From: Usnea hakonensis
Taxonomy: Eukaryota; Ascomycota; Lecanoromycetes; Lecanorales; Parmeliaceae
Assembly (NCBI GenBank): GCA_013423325.1
Contig: BLJB01000275.1
Span: 80,178 to 144,177, forward strand
Direction: 5' to 3'
DNA: 64,000 bases
This document shows positions 11,224 through 23,027 of the stretch, one piece after another (position 1 is the stretch's first letter; every line of letters begins with the position of its first letter). Under the pieces are notes generated by a model. It was not told the origin of the DNA. It saw only the letters and a list, made by a program, of their open reading frames with translations, and made no database searches. A program made the translations under genes and the position numbers.

Positions 11224-13431
11224 CTAAACACAACTCTCATGAATTCCCTGCGGCCCCAGCTCATTATACTCTGTCCTCGACATGAAACCTTTGCTGATCC
11301 CCTGATCCACCACAAACACAACCTTGGCCGCGACCTGCGCTCCCAAAAATCCTGCCTCCTCCATCCCCACTTCCTTCCACTCAGGAAAATAATCTGGCAT
11401 CTTGAGCAGTTTGATGCTCGTGGGCGTCTGCGCATGGCTCGAGTGCTGGTGGGATTGCTGCATTTGTTGTTGGTGGTACTGTTGGAGTTGGAGCTGTTGA
11501 TGCAGTTGCTGTTGTGACTGTCCCGGCGGGGCGAGGTTGGGATTTGAGGCTGTGGTTGCGGCGAGGAGGAGGGGGTTGACGCCTGGTCCATGGTGTGATG
11601 GAGGGTGATGTTGGGGTTGGGGGGTATTTGCTCCAGTGGCGACGGGAGTTGTGACATTGGACGGGAGTTCTGAGGTGAAAATGGTGGCGCTGGAAGGAGA
11701 TATGAGGTATCTTGAGTTCAAAGTCCCAATTAAAGCCTCCTTGAAACCTGTGCAAGTGTTAGTCTATCGGATACCAAAATGTGGGCGGCCTTGCCTTTCA
11801 CTTTGCTACCGTTACCCAAAATAATCAAAGAGTCCCAAAGATCGCTGCGTTTACTGATATCTGGATACGAGAGAATGCACCGATGTATGGCGTCCGCAAT
11901 CAGATCAAGGATTCCACCACTAGCAGCCTGGAACCTCTCCAGGCCGACATCAGCATTCTTCTTGATAAATGCGGTACCCTCTCTATTCCGCCGTCTCTCC
12001 TCCTTTCGCTCTTCTCTACGTGCCGCAGCCGCATTCTCTACTGTCTGAACGCCACTGTCAACCACTGGCTCAGGGGTCTTTTGTCTCTTCGGCTCGCCGC
12101 CTTCTTGGCCAGTCTCGCCATCCATGGCTCGCTTGCCATTCATGTTGAGTTCTTCGAGGGGCCTCCTCTCATAATAATGAAAATTGGCTTTAACACGCTT
12201 CGAGTTAGGTAGACTTTTCTCTTTAGCCACTGCTGCTGCATCGGCAGCATCCTTCTTGGCTGCTGCTTTAGCAGCTTTCTCTCTGTCTTTTTTTGCGAGA
12301 AATTCACTGGTCTTCCCACTGGCAACAATCGCAGCAACATCGAGGACGCCTTCATCATCCTCGCCTTCTTTGAACTCTCGTTCCTCATCGGCGTCTCCAA
12401 CCTCGGTGTGAATCCCAGGCCCACGAGGTACCCCGCCCTGGGCGGCAATACTCCCTCGTTGCCCAGCGCCAGAAGCAGAAGCTCCAGTAGAGGCTGCGGC
12501 TGCTGGATTCGAAGGTAGTGCAATTGTCTCTGCCTCAGCTGGCATCTCCGTCCCAGGAGGTAGTATCTCGCAGATTGGACTTTTCTTCAGCTGCTCACAC
12601 ACATCGGTTGTAAGACCTTGTCCGCCGAGCAGCTCGTGGAGTCTCTGTGTCATTGCTTCTCCGCCACAGTCTGGCAACGCGGACCCTCTTCCCATGTCAC
12701 TAACGAGGAAGTCGTTTACCGCTGTAACATCACATTTCCCATGCCCTACGTCAACGATTGTAGCAGTAGGTGTAGCATATGCATAGCATACAGCCAATGC
12801 CGAGTCCATCAAGCAGAATGCTGGGGTCTTAAACTTCTCGAAGATAAATTGTGTCAGGCTTTCATGGTCCTGGGCAGTCCATGCCGGTTGCGAAATGACC
12901 AGTATTGGCGTATGGAATGGCGGCCCCATGGTATTGTAGATGTGAGTGAGGAGAGCGAAAAAACATGACCAGTCGACGATTCGTCCGTTCCGCAATGGAT
13001 ATACCGCTCCCTCCTCGCTCGTGGGATCTTCCTCAAATTTTGGATCGTCCTCACGATCTTCTGTCCCTGCCTGACCATCCATCGCACCGTTCGCCTCGCC
13101 CATAGTGATATCTCCATCGGCATGTCCATTGGTTTCAGGCTTGTTTGCAGTATTCGTCGCTTTTCGCTCCCGAATTCTTGTGGCTTCCCATTCTCCCTTT
13201 TTCTCTGCGGGGAACATGCGTGTTGGGAAGCGTAGACGAGCGGGGGTAAAGGATTCAGGAAGGCCCAATTGGGCAAGAGAAGTTTGCGATCCCGGAGCAA
13301 TAATCTAGAAGCCACCGGAAATCAGCTGGATCCCTAAGGTGGTACCAATTGAAGCTGGCATGTTCAGGCAGTGCGCAACCCGGGCGTACATGCAGACTTA
13401 CCAAGATATGTTCATCCTTGAATGGCGGCAT
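11224..13431 (-). CDS. ARP9: Actin-related protein Arp9 of SWI/SNF-RSC remodellers
   Basis: Three exons (13431-13402, 13304-11795, 11747-11224) give 687 residues beginning MPPFKDEHILIIAPGSQT. The first half has actin-fold signatures: PILVISQPAW, the segment CLMDSALAVCYAYATPTATI and DVGHGKCDVTAV of the nucleotide-binding core. These are followed by a long acidic/alanine-rich insertion typical of fungal Arp9. The C-terminal part contains LIILGNGSKVKGF, SRYLIS, a glutamine-rich tract and the ending FVVDQGISKGFMSRTEYNE. In the family, Arp9 pairs with Arp7 or Arp4/actin on the HSA helix of the remodelling ATPase in the nucleus. The second intron (11748-11794) starts with GC, not GT (see findings). 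Confidence 0.9.
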
Positions 13432-14974
13432 TGTCGCAATCTACGAGAGAATACGTGAATAGTGCCCTTGAAAAGTCTCAGATCCCTTCACGATAGCAGA
13501 CAGAGCGGTCGTACTCAAGTGTTTGATCGAATGCGCGCGAAATGGCGTCTTGATTTCAGCCCTACAAGGATCGCGCCAAGGTCTTCAACTCATCTTGAGC
13601 GGGATTATTGCTCCACCAGCTTTTAATCTGCTTCGCCTCGTTCGACATTCTCAGATCTTGTCGTGCCATAGTTACTTATTATTGCAATCATCTTATAAAT
13701 TGGTACTCACAGCGCCAATGGTATCCTACATCGTGCGAAGGCTGCAATGCACCGTTGAGTATCTAGACGTATCCACTTATCCGACTGCGATACGCCGACA
13801 GATATTTGAAATGATTGTTTTCAGCCTTTACTGGCCATCTTGCAGGCTTTGAGAGAAGCCTTGTAAGACGACGTCGCCCGTTATATCTAAACTCTTGGCC
13901 CATACGTTAAGGTAGTCTTGGATTCCGGAAATGGGAAGAGATCAACCCGATATATGGCAGGACCGGCGGCTCGGCTACGGATGTATCGTCTGATAGAGTT
14001 TACAAATCATTCCAAAGACTAAGGTACCTTTGTTAGGACTGGGATTGCCGGCCCTCCATTTGACTTGCAATAGTTCATGATCTTCTATCTGCTTCACCGA
14101 GATGCGGCATCATTAGAGCTACAATGCTTACTCTGGTCTCCTCTTCCGCATTATGTTCCCCTCTGATCTCCAGATACGAAAATCATATCATTTTAAACTT
14201 GCGAGCAGCAGCACTGATAAGACCCAGTAGCCGAGCAAGGTATACAAAGCTCTCAGGTCCTGAACAGCCAGCCCCCTTTCTCGCGCTAGTGTCCTAAAAA
14301 TGCTTTCTGCCAGGACGAGTCTCCCAGTGCTCGAGAGCATGCTTGTTGACTATGATAGTGTTCTGAGCCTCTAATACTCTGTACGCTAGACAAAATGATT
14401 GGGGACTGCTAGTGAAGGTTCGATGTCTCTATTATAGCTTAATTAGCGAGCTTTTCATCTCTACCTTAATTTGCACTCTCTCGGAGAAGAGTCCTCCATA
14501 AGAATGGCATGAGTATGGAAGCGCTCGTTGCCATGCGATGCTGTGCCTAATCGATGGATTTGACTCGAGTGATCACACCGAAATCCATTAATTTCCATCA
14601 TCTTATCGAATTGCTGCTGAAGGCCCTAGTGAGGCTGCTGGCTCTTAGTGTCGAAATCAGCCGCATGTAATTTTTTGCTGTCAACAACGACGTAATCCAT
14701 CTTCCTCTCAATGGAAGACCCAGGTATTAATGATACCAATCTACAATTGAGACAACGAGACCCTCCTGCTGTCAGAAGTAAGCACCACATCTGACCCGCC
14801 TAAGCAGCCTACACAGCTGAGACGTACCTTCCTTGATAGCTCAAAGGCCAAGACTCAAGGCCTCACCCTGCCCCAAGAACCTTGTCTGCAACACTCTTCA
14901 ATTTGCCTTCAAAAGTTTCATGACAGCCAAGATCATCGTTCATTCTACCCAGTAGCCTAGAGTCACTCGAACAC
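13432..14974. other. 1.5 kb without a recognised gene
   Basis: This is the upstream region of the Arp9 (minus) and BTB (plus) genes. The short ORFs here have no support, and I see no RNA gene or repeat. Confidence 0.5.
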
Positions 14975-16126
14975 ATGGTCGACATCCACAAGGATCGCCT
15001 CGCTGCGAGCATCGAATCCCTCTGGACCTCTCGCATGTACTCGGATTTAATTGTTCGTTGCCGTGAGGAGGAGTACAAAGTTCATCGATCAATCCTTTGT
15101 ACTCGCTCGATGTTCTTCGCCAAGGCGTGTAACGGAGATTTCATGGTATGTACTGTTGTTCCGGCGTTTGGGAGATGGTGGCAAAGCTGACGCCTACTGT
15201 TGTCTTAGGAAGGAAAGACTGGAGTAATAAAGATGGATGACGATGACCCACAGACGGTCAAGCGTTTGCTACTCTATCTTTACACCTTGGATTACCCGGA
15301 GGAGGATGACTCCGACGTTCCAGTGACTATGGATCATTCGCATCCACCCCGTTTGTCCTCAGCAGCTACCGAAGGGGAGTCAGTCTTAGGCACGATGTCA
15401 AATTCGTTTGACGGTGCTACTTCAAGTGACCCTAGATTGATGAACAACGTTCTTGTCTATGCTGTTGCGGAGAAATACGACATGCCCGATCTGAAGGACT
15501 TAGCAAAATCCAAGTTTTTGACATTAGCAACACCCACGTGGCCGAACGTTGACCTTTGCGCGGTCTTGGAGACCATATTCTCTACAACACCTGACGGTGA
15601 TATGGGACTTCGTCAAATCGTTCTGGATATTTGCCGACAGCATGTCCAGGATATATTGAGAGACGATGAGGCCAGAGCCGCCTTCCTCGACATCCAGGCC
15701 ATCAAGACTATCGTCCTCGATACCGCAGTCTGGAACAATGACCAGGACAAAATACTCTTGGACCTGGCTCTAGCAAAACAGATCGCATTAGAAGACCAAC
15801 TTTCAAAAGCCGAAGCGGAGACTCAACGAGTCCTGAACGAGAACACCCAGAAAACAAGCAAGCTCGAATTTGAACTTGCAAAGGCCAAAGGGCAGGCGGA
15901 GACAGCTATGAATCAAAAGAATGACCTGTTCCTGAAGCTCAATGGATTGGTGGACAACTTGAACTTGTGTGAATACTGTCGCAATTGCTGGTCTGAATTC
16001 GGGTTCTGGATCGATCGTTTGGGAAGCGAAAACGACCCTCAATTCAAGCTCCGGTGTTGGAATTGTCGGTGCAGACATGATCTGGGAGGCTCGCATGCGC
16101 CTATATCTTCAGCTGGAGCAAGCTGA
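14975..16126 (+). CDS. BTB/POZ domain protein with C-terminal cysteine cluster
   Basis: Two exons (14975-15145, 15209-16126) joined by a 63-nt intron give 362 residues. Residues 15-150 form a BTB domain: SRMYSDLIVRCREEEYKVHR, LCTRSMFFAKACNGDFMEG and the LLLYLYTLDYPEE helix pair. Residues about 235-300 are a heptad-rich coiled coil. The last 45 residues hold a cysteine cluster (CEYCRNCW ... LRCWNCRCRH) that could bind zinc. Fungal BTB proteins of this build are usually of unknown function; some act as Cul3 adaptors or dimerisation platforms, but nothing here shows which. The start is the first ATG before the BTB fold. Confidence 0.82.
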
Positions 16127-17565
16127 AGCGGGCATCATTTACAGGGTTTGGTGGTGTACCCAGGTAGCCGCTCCCTATATAAATTACGTTTAACACGCTG
16201 AAGACTGAACAGGCAAAGGGCAACGGCTTCATTCAAACAAATGGTTCGCTCTCGGCTTTTACAAGACTCGACGTCTTCCGCTTCAATGTGGGAACCTAGA
16301 GGCAATCAACAATCATTCTGAAATACTGAATCCACAAACCATAAGGATTGCTTCATACCTTTGAATTAGGTACCAAGAGAGGTATCTTAGATTCGCTTTC
16401 ACCTGCTCGAGGCTTCTTGTCAAGCAGCAAGAGAAAGAGATCCTGTGTTCGGCATTTGCAAACCTATCCGAACATGTTTCAAAGGTCTTCAGCATCCATA
16501 TTTCTCTAGACTTTTGTACTATTCCATGTTGTCGTAGTTAAAGGTTCTACCCGAAATAAGAAAAAATACTACTGCTTTGCTCCACAAGACTCCATATCCT
16601 CGACTCTCTCCTCAGAGATACATCGCCACTTCTCTCCTTACCTGCCATATAACCAGCCTCACACTACTCTTTGTACGTCAAAGCGCAAGTACGTCCCACA
16701 AGCTGCTAAACATAAGTGCTTTTTGTCTTACACCCTTGTCTCCATGAACTTTCAATCTATGAAAATCCATCCCACGATTCCGATTTCGGATTCGTTGTGC
16801 GGATCACCGCCTTGATAGCACCACCATGCGGCTACTCCCAATGATCATTATAAGCGACTACGACCGAATACCCACAAGTACTCGTACAGCTGATTTAGCC
16901 CCAAAATCCTCGAATCCTTCGATTACTGACCTCCTAAACATTCCACTTCTCATCCCCCATCGCCGCCTGTAGCGTATCTTATATTACTAATTCAATTCCG
17001 AGTGACAGACTTGAGGCTCGAGACTGCCTCAAAGCCACATTCAGGGCGTGGGTTCATGGCTTTATTTACAAATAAGTCATCGTGTAGATTAAAGACAAAA
17101 ATACACCTTTCGCGCACCTGTGAGTATTGCGAATATTTCTATTTGAATCTATCTACACCTATCGACCAGCAGTCACTCTCTCGGAATCCATGCTCGCATT
17201 TTTATTTTCGCAGGACGCTCATCCATAAGCATCCTCCATGCCCGCTTAGCCCTCATCTAATGGGCTTTCCTCGCAGAAATATTGTAATCTTCATCCCCAG
17301 GCTTTATCAAACGAGAAAAGCTCACACAGTTGCTTAAAAACCTGCAGCATCCTTTTCACACTCCATCCCATTCTCTCCTCCGCTAATTCCCTCAACGTCC
17401 CCCTCAGGAGTCCTCAAGCAACCGTCAATAAGAACGATATCACCAGATTCCGCCATCTAATTCAAATACTGCTATGCCAAATTAATGTACTATTCAAAAA
17501 AACCAAAAATAAAAATTTTCCTCGCCAACCAACCACCGGAGAGGAACTTGCTCAAATCTCGCAAA
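16127..17565. other. 1.4 kb without a recognised gene
   Basis: Pyrimidine-rich, ORF-poor sequence between the BTB gene and the copia-type gag ORF. I searched both strands for protein-like frames and for the missing 3' LTR of the gag element and found neither. Confidence 0.45.
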
Positions 17566-18966
17566 TCATCTATAGCACTTTTTGTCATGATGATTTGGGA
17601 AAAATTTGAAATGGAGTGTCGAAACAAAGGTAGGAGAAAAGGTGAAGGGCAAAGCGCATGATATCTCCCCATTCATGAAATGATCATTTTCGGTAAGAGA
17701 TTGATCGAGAGCTTGGATCTTCGGCTCTTCGGTCACCACCTCACCACCCATTTTCGGTGTGGCTTCGTTGATTGACCAGCCCCAGAGCTCATCGTCTCCC
17801 TCCGGTCCCTGCTGAAATGTGGCCGACATGGCCATGCCCGAAAAGCGAGTACTATTTGCATCTTCGAAATCGTCCTTTTGTGCAGTGGCTTTGTTCGCTT
17901 TCGGCTTGTTGTTTCGGTACTTTTCAGGCATTCGGTCCTCGTGTAGAGTCCAGCAATCGAATGGCCAGTGCTTCTTCAAATTGCCTTTTGCATTTGGTGG
18001 GCATTTGCTGCACTCAGGTGGATCGCCTTCGCCCTTGTAGTTAACATTATTGGGGTTTTTCGAGTGACGATCACCTCCACCATTGCCATTGTTATTGTTC
18101 TTGTTGTTGCCACGGCCTCCTCGGCCTCCTCCGGAGTTGTTTCCTCCTCGGCCTGAGTTAGTATTGCCATTGCCATTGCCTCTTCCTGATGACTTTTCAT
18201 CCATTTCCTTCTTGTATCGCTTCATGGTCGCTGCCATGGCGATACTGGCTTTGTCGCTCTTGAGTAGGCGGTCTTCCTCATAGAGCATAGTGACGATCCT
18301 GTTAAAATCAGGGATCTCGTCCCCTGTAGCGACGATCCGGTGAACGAATGATTGGTACTTTTCGCCTAGATTATCGAGTAACACGGCCACCATTAGCCAT
18401 TTATCGATCCCGGCTCCCATTCTTTTGAGTTCCCGTGCACGAGAGCGTATATTGGTGCAATACGTCTCGATGTTGTTGTCGCTATTGGCCATCGTGATGT
18501 GGATGAACTCTTTGTATTTGGTAAAGCGGAGAGTAAATCCCGAGTCCATATAATGGGTCTGGAGGGTGATCCACCGATTTGTAGCCCACTCCTCGTCCTC
18601 AATATGCTCGGCCGGCTTGTCCTCGCACATGGCATAGATAAGCTCCGCTGCCTGGCTATTCTGGTCCTGAATTTCGTTGACGGCCTCCTTGTATTGGTTG
18701 GCCTCTTCTACAGTGGGGCCGCGTTGGTCAATGACCTTTCTCGGCTGTTCGCCCTCTGCTTGTTCGACATGGGACTTTTCTTTAGGGGGCTCTTCAGGCA
18801 ACAATTCAACGCCCTTTTCGACTATATCCCAAAGGCGGTTGCATTTGAGAGCACTCTTCATATGCTTGGCCCACGGTTGGTAGTTCTCCTGGCCTTTTAG
18901 CTTGGGGAAGTCCCAAATCCGTGCCATTGCGGCACTCTGCTGCATCGTCGTGAATGCCGACGGCAT
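17566..18966 (-). mobile_element. Ty1/copia-type Gag ORF without Pol (retrotransposon remnant)
   Basis: An uninterrupted 466-residue ORF starts at an ATG (MPSAFTTMQQ). It shows the capsid-like Gag fold of Ty1/copia elements: WDFPKLKGQENYQPWAKHMK at the N-terminus, AWTTLQ-type helices, then TYCTNIRSRARELKRMGAGI and LLDNLGEKYQSFVHRI. A Gly/Asn/Arg-rich linker (residues about 255-310) precedes a zinc-knuckle-like CSKC-x10-H-x4-C. The ORF ends about 30 residues after the point where a copia protease would be expected, and no protease, integrase or reverse transcriptase follows in any frame. The intact frame could mean recent truncation, a spliced gag-only form or a domesticated gag gene. A candidate 5' LTR lies 187 bp upstream. 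Confidence 0.8.
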
Positions 18967-19152
18967 GGTGTTATATGATCCTCTTTAACCGTTAGTTATG
19001 GAGGTGTGCTCAAGCAAGTATGAAGATATGTGTGTGTTCAAGACTCGAAAAAATGTGTTAAACACGAGAGAGACGTCCCACAACTCATGAAATCAACGAA
19101 TTTGGTGACAACGATATGTAGGCCTTAGAAACGGAATTCCGGGCGCATGACC

Positions 19153-19326
19153 TGTTGGAATATGACTGTTAGTCAATATGGATCATGTAGAGGCCTAATG
19201 TATCACTCAATGGCATTGTACTGATACTATGCTAAAGATGTAGAAGTGGAGTGCGAATCTATGAATGCGGGATGACTAGTTAATGACTAACCATGAGGGA
19301 GGCCATCTATTGGCTGAATCCCAACA
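19153..19326 (-). repeat. Candidate LTR of the copia-type element (174 bp)
   Basis: The segment begins TGTTGGAATA and ends CCCAACA, giving a 6-bp TGTTGG/CCAACA terminal inverted repeat with TG...CA ends as in Ty1/copia LTRs. It lies directly upstream (minus strand) of the gag ORF, where the 5' LTR should be. I could not find a second copy or a target-site duplication, so the boundaries are tentative. A purine-rich run (19380-19415) follows on the plus strand. Confidence 0.42.
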
Positions 19327-19587
19327 GAAACATTTGCGAGAGAGGGAATAGTGTATTTTATGTGCGGGAAGCAGTGAGGGCGAACGAGGGGGAACGAGGA
19401 GAGGAGAGGAGAGGGGCCTTGGTAATGACTAAAATATTTTCCTTTTAGATTTGTTGATTAGGTAAGTAGTGGGGGAATTGGAAAGAACGATGAAGGGTTA
19501 CCTCACAGAGCAGGAAAGAATTGGCAATATAATAAAAGCAAAAACTTCATTTTATTCTACCCAATATTATGTGCCTTATCGAGTCTA

Positions 19588-19721
19588 ATGTATCCAGTTA
19601 ATGACCCGGCAGGATGTACGCAATCAATCATACCCAACCTGATGTGGGCTGATCAAACCAAATGTATCCAATCCAAAGACCAGGTCGGATGTACGCAATC
19701 AATTATACCCAATTTGATGTA
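19588..19721. repeat. Direct duplication of about 60 bp
   Basis: Two copies of a unit beginning TGTATCCA and ending TACCCAA..TGATGT are separated by about 15 bp. The shared core GGATGTACGCAATCAAT is identical. The remaining differences are few and mostly transitions. It lies just downstream of the 506-residue unknown gene. Confidence 0.75.
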
Positions 19722-19763
19722 CCCCGGTTCACTTCAATTCAATCCAACCCACTCACAACCCAC

Positions 19764-21336
19764 CTACGCCCCCCTTCCAGACCCTGCTCCCGGAGGGCCC
19801 GTGATAATGATGTCAACAAAAGAATCATTATTGCTGATGAGGACGCTCTGGAAGGGTCCGTACTGCGTGCGAGATCTTCTGCGTTTGTCAGCAGATATTT
19901 CGGCGAGGCGTTGATGGTGTGGGGACTGTGAGGGGTGGGTGCTGCTTGGAGCTTGAATGCTGGTGCCCCATGTCGCTAGATCTGGGACGAAGCGCGATGC
20001 CGTTGGCCGTTTTGGTGGGGAGGATCTGAGGGATTCGGAGTGTGAGGGGTGGTTGCTGCTTGGAGCTTGAATGCTGGTGCCCCATATCGCTGGATCTGGG
20101 ACGAAGCGCGATGCTGTTGGTCGTTTCGGTGGGGAGGATCTGAGTGATTCGGACCGTGAGGGGGGTTGGGATGAAGGTGGTGTGGAGTCATCGACGCTTG
20201 TAGACCGTGGCGGAGACGGGCTATTGGAAGACGTTTGGCCGGATTGCGTGAGCGTGGGTGACTGGCGTACAAATGTTCGAGGTGAGCGGATGGTGTTGTC
20301 GATTGGTTGCTCCGGCGGTAGAGATGGGTTTTCTGAATCACGGGAAACACTGTCCGTGGAGCGAATTTGTTGGGGGACCGGGCTAGGTGAAGACTCTCCG
20401 CTGGGTTCCAGATGCGACCCTAGATCAGAAGGAATACCGTCCGTGGCAGACGCCACCTCGGATGGTGTTGTCTGTGCGTTGGTGGCGGCTTCCGACTCCA
20501 TCCTCTTGCGCGCCTCTAACTCCGCCAAGTTACGTTTCACCGTTTCCACGAAAGTCTTGCATATCGCAGCTTCCGGCGCCCCGCGGTCCCCAGCTTTCAT
20601 AAAAGTCGGTCGTGCTGCAGACTCCGTCGTGCTACGTTTCACAGCTGCCTTGTAGACACCGCTTAACGCGGACTCTATCGCCCTTTGTTGTACATCTTCC
20701 GTGAAAGACTTGCGTTTCTCAGCGTCCTGGCAGGCTCTTCGTTCCTTAGCTTCCTTGGAGGCCCTGCGTGCCGCAAACTTTATCGCCCCGCGTTTCATGT
20801 CTTTCATCAAAGCCGTGTGACGTACCACAAGGCTGATATACTCCCGCACAGAGACTAAGAAGCCTACAGATGGCCGACTAAGCTTCTCGGTCTTCTCTTT
20901 CTTCCTCTGGCACTGGTACTCCATCGCCTGTTGATCGCGAGTTCTCATCTGCCTCTGGTACTCCACAAGGTTTCCGTCGAGTTCTTGCCACAACTGAATG
21001 GCTTCTTCTTCGAGAGCTTTCAACCTTTCCCATTCATTGAGATAGCTGCTTATGTCATGTTCTGCTTGCCGATTGTTGACAAATGATTCAAAGTTCTGCT
21101 CCTCGACGGTCATCGACCGTTCATTGTAAACTCCCTGTCGGAAATTGAGAGAGCCTGTCGATGGGAATGGTTCGGGGATGGTCGGCAGCGTGTATTCCCT
21201 AAGTACTAGGTCAATTGACATCCAGCGCCAGGTTAGGTAAGGAGGCTTACCTTGTGTATGGTTCACGTGGGTCACGAGGATCCCGGTTCCGATCCCGAGG
21301 TCGCGGAATTCTCAGCGGCTGGAGGTAGGGATCCAT
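19764..21336 (-). CDS. Unknown protein with coiled coil and duplicated 38-residue unit
   Basis: Two exons (21336-21251, 21198-19764) around a 52-nt intron give 506 residues starting MDPYLQPLRIPRPRDRNRD. Residues 60-270 are highly charged and helical, with repeated Arg/Lys/Glu-Ala patterns consistent with a coiled coil. The C-terminal half is Ser/Pro-rich and low in complexity, with a nearly perfect tandem copy of a 38-residue unit containing SLRSSPPKRPTASRFVPD and TSIQAPSS. I do not recognise the family. It is flanked by repeats on both sides (60-bp duplication below, minisatellite above). Whether it is a real gene or repeat-associated sequence is uncertain, but the long frame and in-phase intron favour a gene. 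Confidence 0.55.
19930..20160. repeat. 114-bp tandem duplication inside a coding region
   Basis: The segment containing GCTGCTTGGAGCTTGAATGC at 19941 recurs at 20055, a period of 114 bp (38 codons, frame-preserving). The copies differ at only a few positions, so the duplication is young or kept similar. Confidence 0.85.
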
Positions 21337-21360
21337 AACTTAGACGGTAGGCTAGGACCT

Positions 21361-21520
21361 CGTGGATGTATGGTATGCTTAGTATATCGTGGATGTATGA
21401 TAGGCTTGGTATATCGTGGACGTATGATAGGCTTAGTATATCGTGATGTATGATAGGCTTGATATACCGTGATGTATGATAGGCTCGGTATACCGTGGAT
21501 GTATGATCTGCTAAGTATGT
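21361..21520. repeat. Minisatellite, about six copies of a 26-27-bp unit
   Basis: The unit reads approximately CGTGGATGTATGATAGGCTT followed by GGTATAT. Six head-to-tail copies run from 21361 to about 21520, the first and last more diverged. It lies just upstream of the start codon of the 506-residue unknown gene (21336), so it is in its promoter or 5' UTR. Confidence 0.85.
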
Positions 21521-21825
21521 ATAGACAAGATGATTTTCGATGATGAAGTTGTAGAAAGCTCTTGCTATTGTGAAGATGAGTTGAACGTATGGAAGAGAAA
21601 AAGAGAACAGGAAGCAGAGAGGAAGTGAGGACTATATACTATTCCTCCCATAATACAGATCAACGGTTTCAGAGAAATAATGCAATACAATTTTCTCCAG
21701 CGACCCATTCCCAGTCACCTCCGCGGTCCCAAAGAGCAAACTTGCTCAAACGAGGCCCGAATAATGCAATATCGGCCAGCGAAAATGCGCTCAAGCGGAG
21801 CATGTGCGATTCATACCAAGGAATA

Positions 21826-22210
21826 TATTCCATCACATATCTCTTGGCGAAGTCAAAGGTCCTGAACAGGACTAGCTGGTCCGGTAGGTGCCAGTCCAAC
21901 CTATATCCACGGCACTCCAAAGCCAAGCACTTCAAGGATTATACGCCTCTCTATATCTCAACGAAATAGAAAGGTCTTGAAGAGGACTAGCTGGTCCTAC
22001 CTCATAGTAAGGGTATTCCCAACCCAAGAAATACCAAGAAATAAATGCCATTATACCTCTTGGCGAAGAAAAGGGTTTCAAACAGGACTAGCGAGTTCCA
22101 TCGCAAACTAAAGGGCTTCCAAACCAAGCAACATCAAAAGCCACACTTCATTCTACGTCTTGGCCGAGTAAAAGAGTTCAAAGAGGACTAGCTAATCGGA
22201 GAGGCGCAGA
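21826..22210. repeat. Four diverged tandem repeats of 100-115 bp
   Basis: A near-palindromic core GGACTAGCTGGTCC occurs at 21869 and 21984 and in decayed form at 22085 and 22185. Each is preceded by CTTGGCGAAG..AAAGG-like sequence and followed about 45 bp later by a CCAAACCAAG-like segment. The region is non-coding. Copies differ by substitutions and small indels. Confidence 0.7.
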
Positions 22211-23027
22211 TTTAGCGAGAAGAAAAAGGAGAGGCGGTTCTTACCTTTGGAAAAGATAACACTTAGGAGACTGTTCTGCAGGAGTGATTGAGATGCTACG
22301 ACAATGTAATTTGTTGGCACTACATAATGCGTCAATAATCAAAGCGGGCCGTTGATTGTGCCGTTTGGGGACGGTTAGGGGGGCGAAACAGGTGGTTTCG
22401 GTGAGGAGCGCGAAACATCTCCCATTGTGGTTAAAGTCATGCATGGAGAGTCAAAACTCCAAGAAATCGGGGCGCCTTCCCATAATGTTTGGTCTTCCAT
22501 TAGATCAGTAGTCAAAGATCAGTAGTCAAAGAAGTACACGTTCTCTGGTGCTTCAAAAAATAAACGAAATACCTGTCTACTCTTGGTCAGTCATCATCAA
22601 AAGTTGACCTGGACGGAGATGCCACTATGCACGAAAGTAGCTACACCCTCTTATCACATGCCATAGGCAACTCATCGTAGAAATAAAAGGCTTGAATTGT
22701 AGTCGAAAGTCTCGTCAGGCGCCGAAGGTACCAACAAGCGCAAGAGCGGCTACCGTTATGGAGGAAGATCCATTTCTCCGCCGAATGAGTCTCCAGAACA
22801 TGGCGTCTTGATAGAAATTGCATACCCTTGTAGTACGTAATAAACTCATGGGACGGCTGGACCAGTTAGCGAGCGCATATAAAGCTCTTGCGATCCTATA
22901 GGGCTGCTGGGGATCTAATCCTTCTCATGCGCAGCCTACCCTTTCATTTCTCATCAATCGTCCCCAGCTCGAAGATTTCTCATAATCGCTTTTCTCAATT
23001 TGCTTGCAAATACTTTTCCACCAAGCC
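22211..23027. other. Intergenic, upstream of the gene at 23028
   Basis: I see no gene here. The last 150 bp is pyrimidine-rich, as in many filamentous-fungus promoters. Confidence 0.45.

Noticed and set aside
9764..13431. Mating-type locus, because APN2 often flanks MAT
   Set aside because: No alpha-box, HMG-box or SLA2 gene is present nearby, and the APN2-like sequence is degenerate.
16127..17565. 3' LTR of the copia-type element
   Set aside because: No match to the candidate LTR at 19153-19326 could be found by eye.
21361..22210. CRISPR-like array
   Set aside because: Repeats are contiguous minisatellite units or diverged 100-bp units without constant repeats and unique spacers, and the host is eukaryotic.
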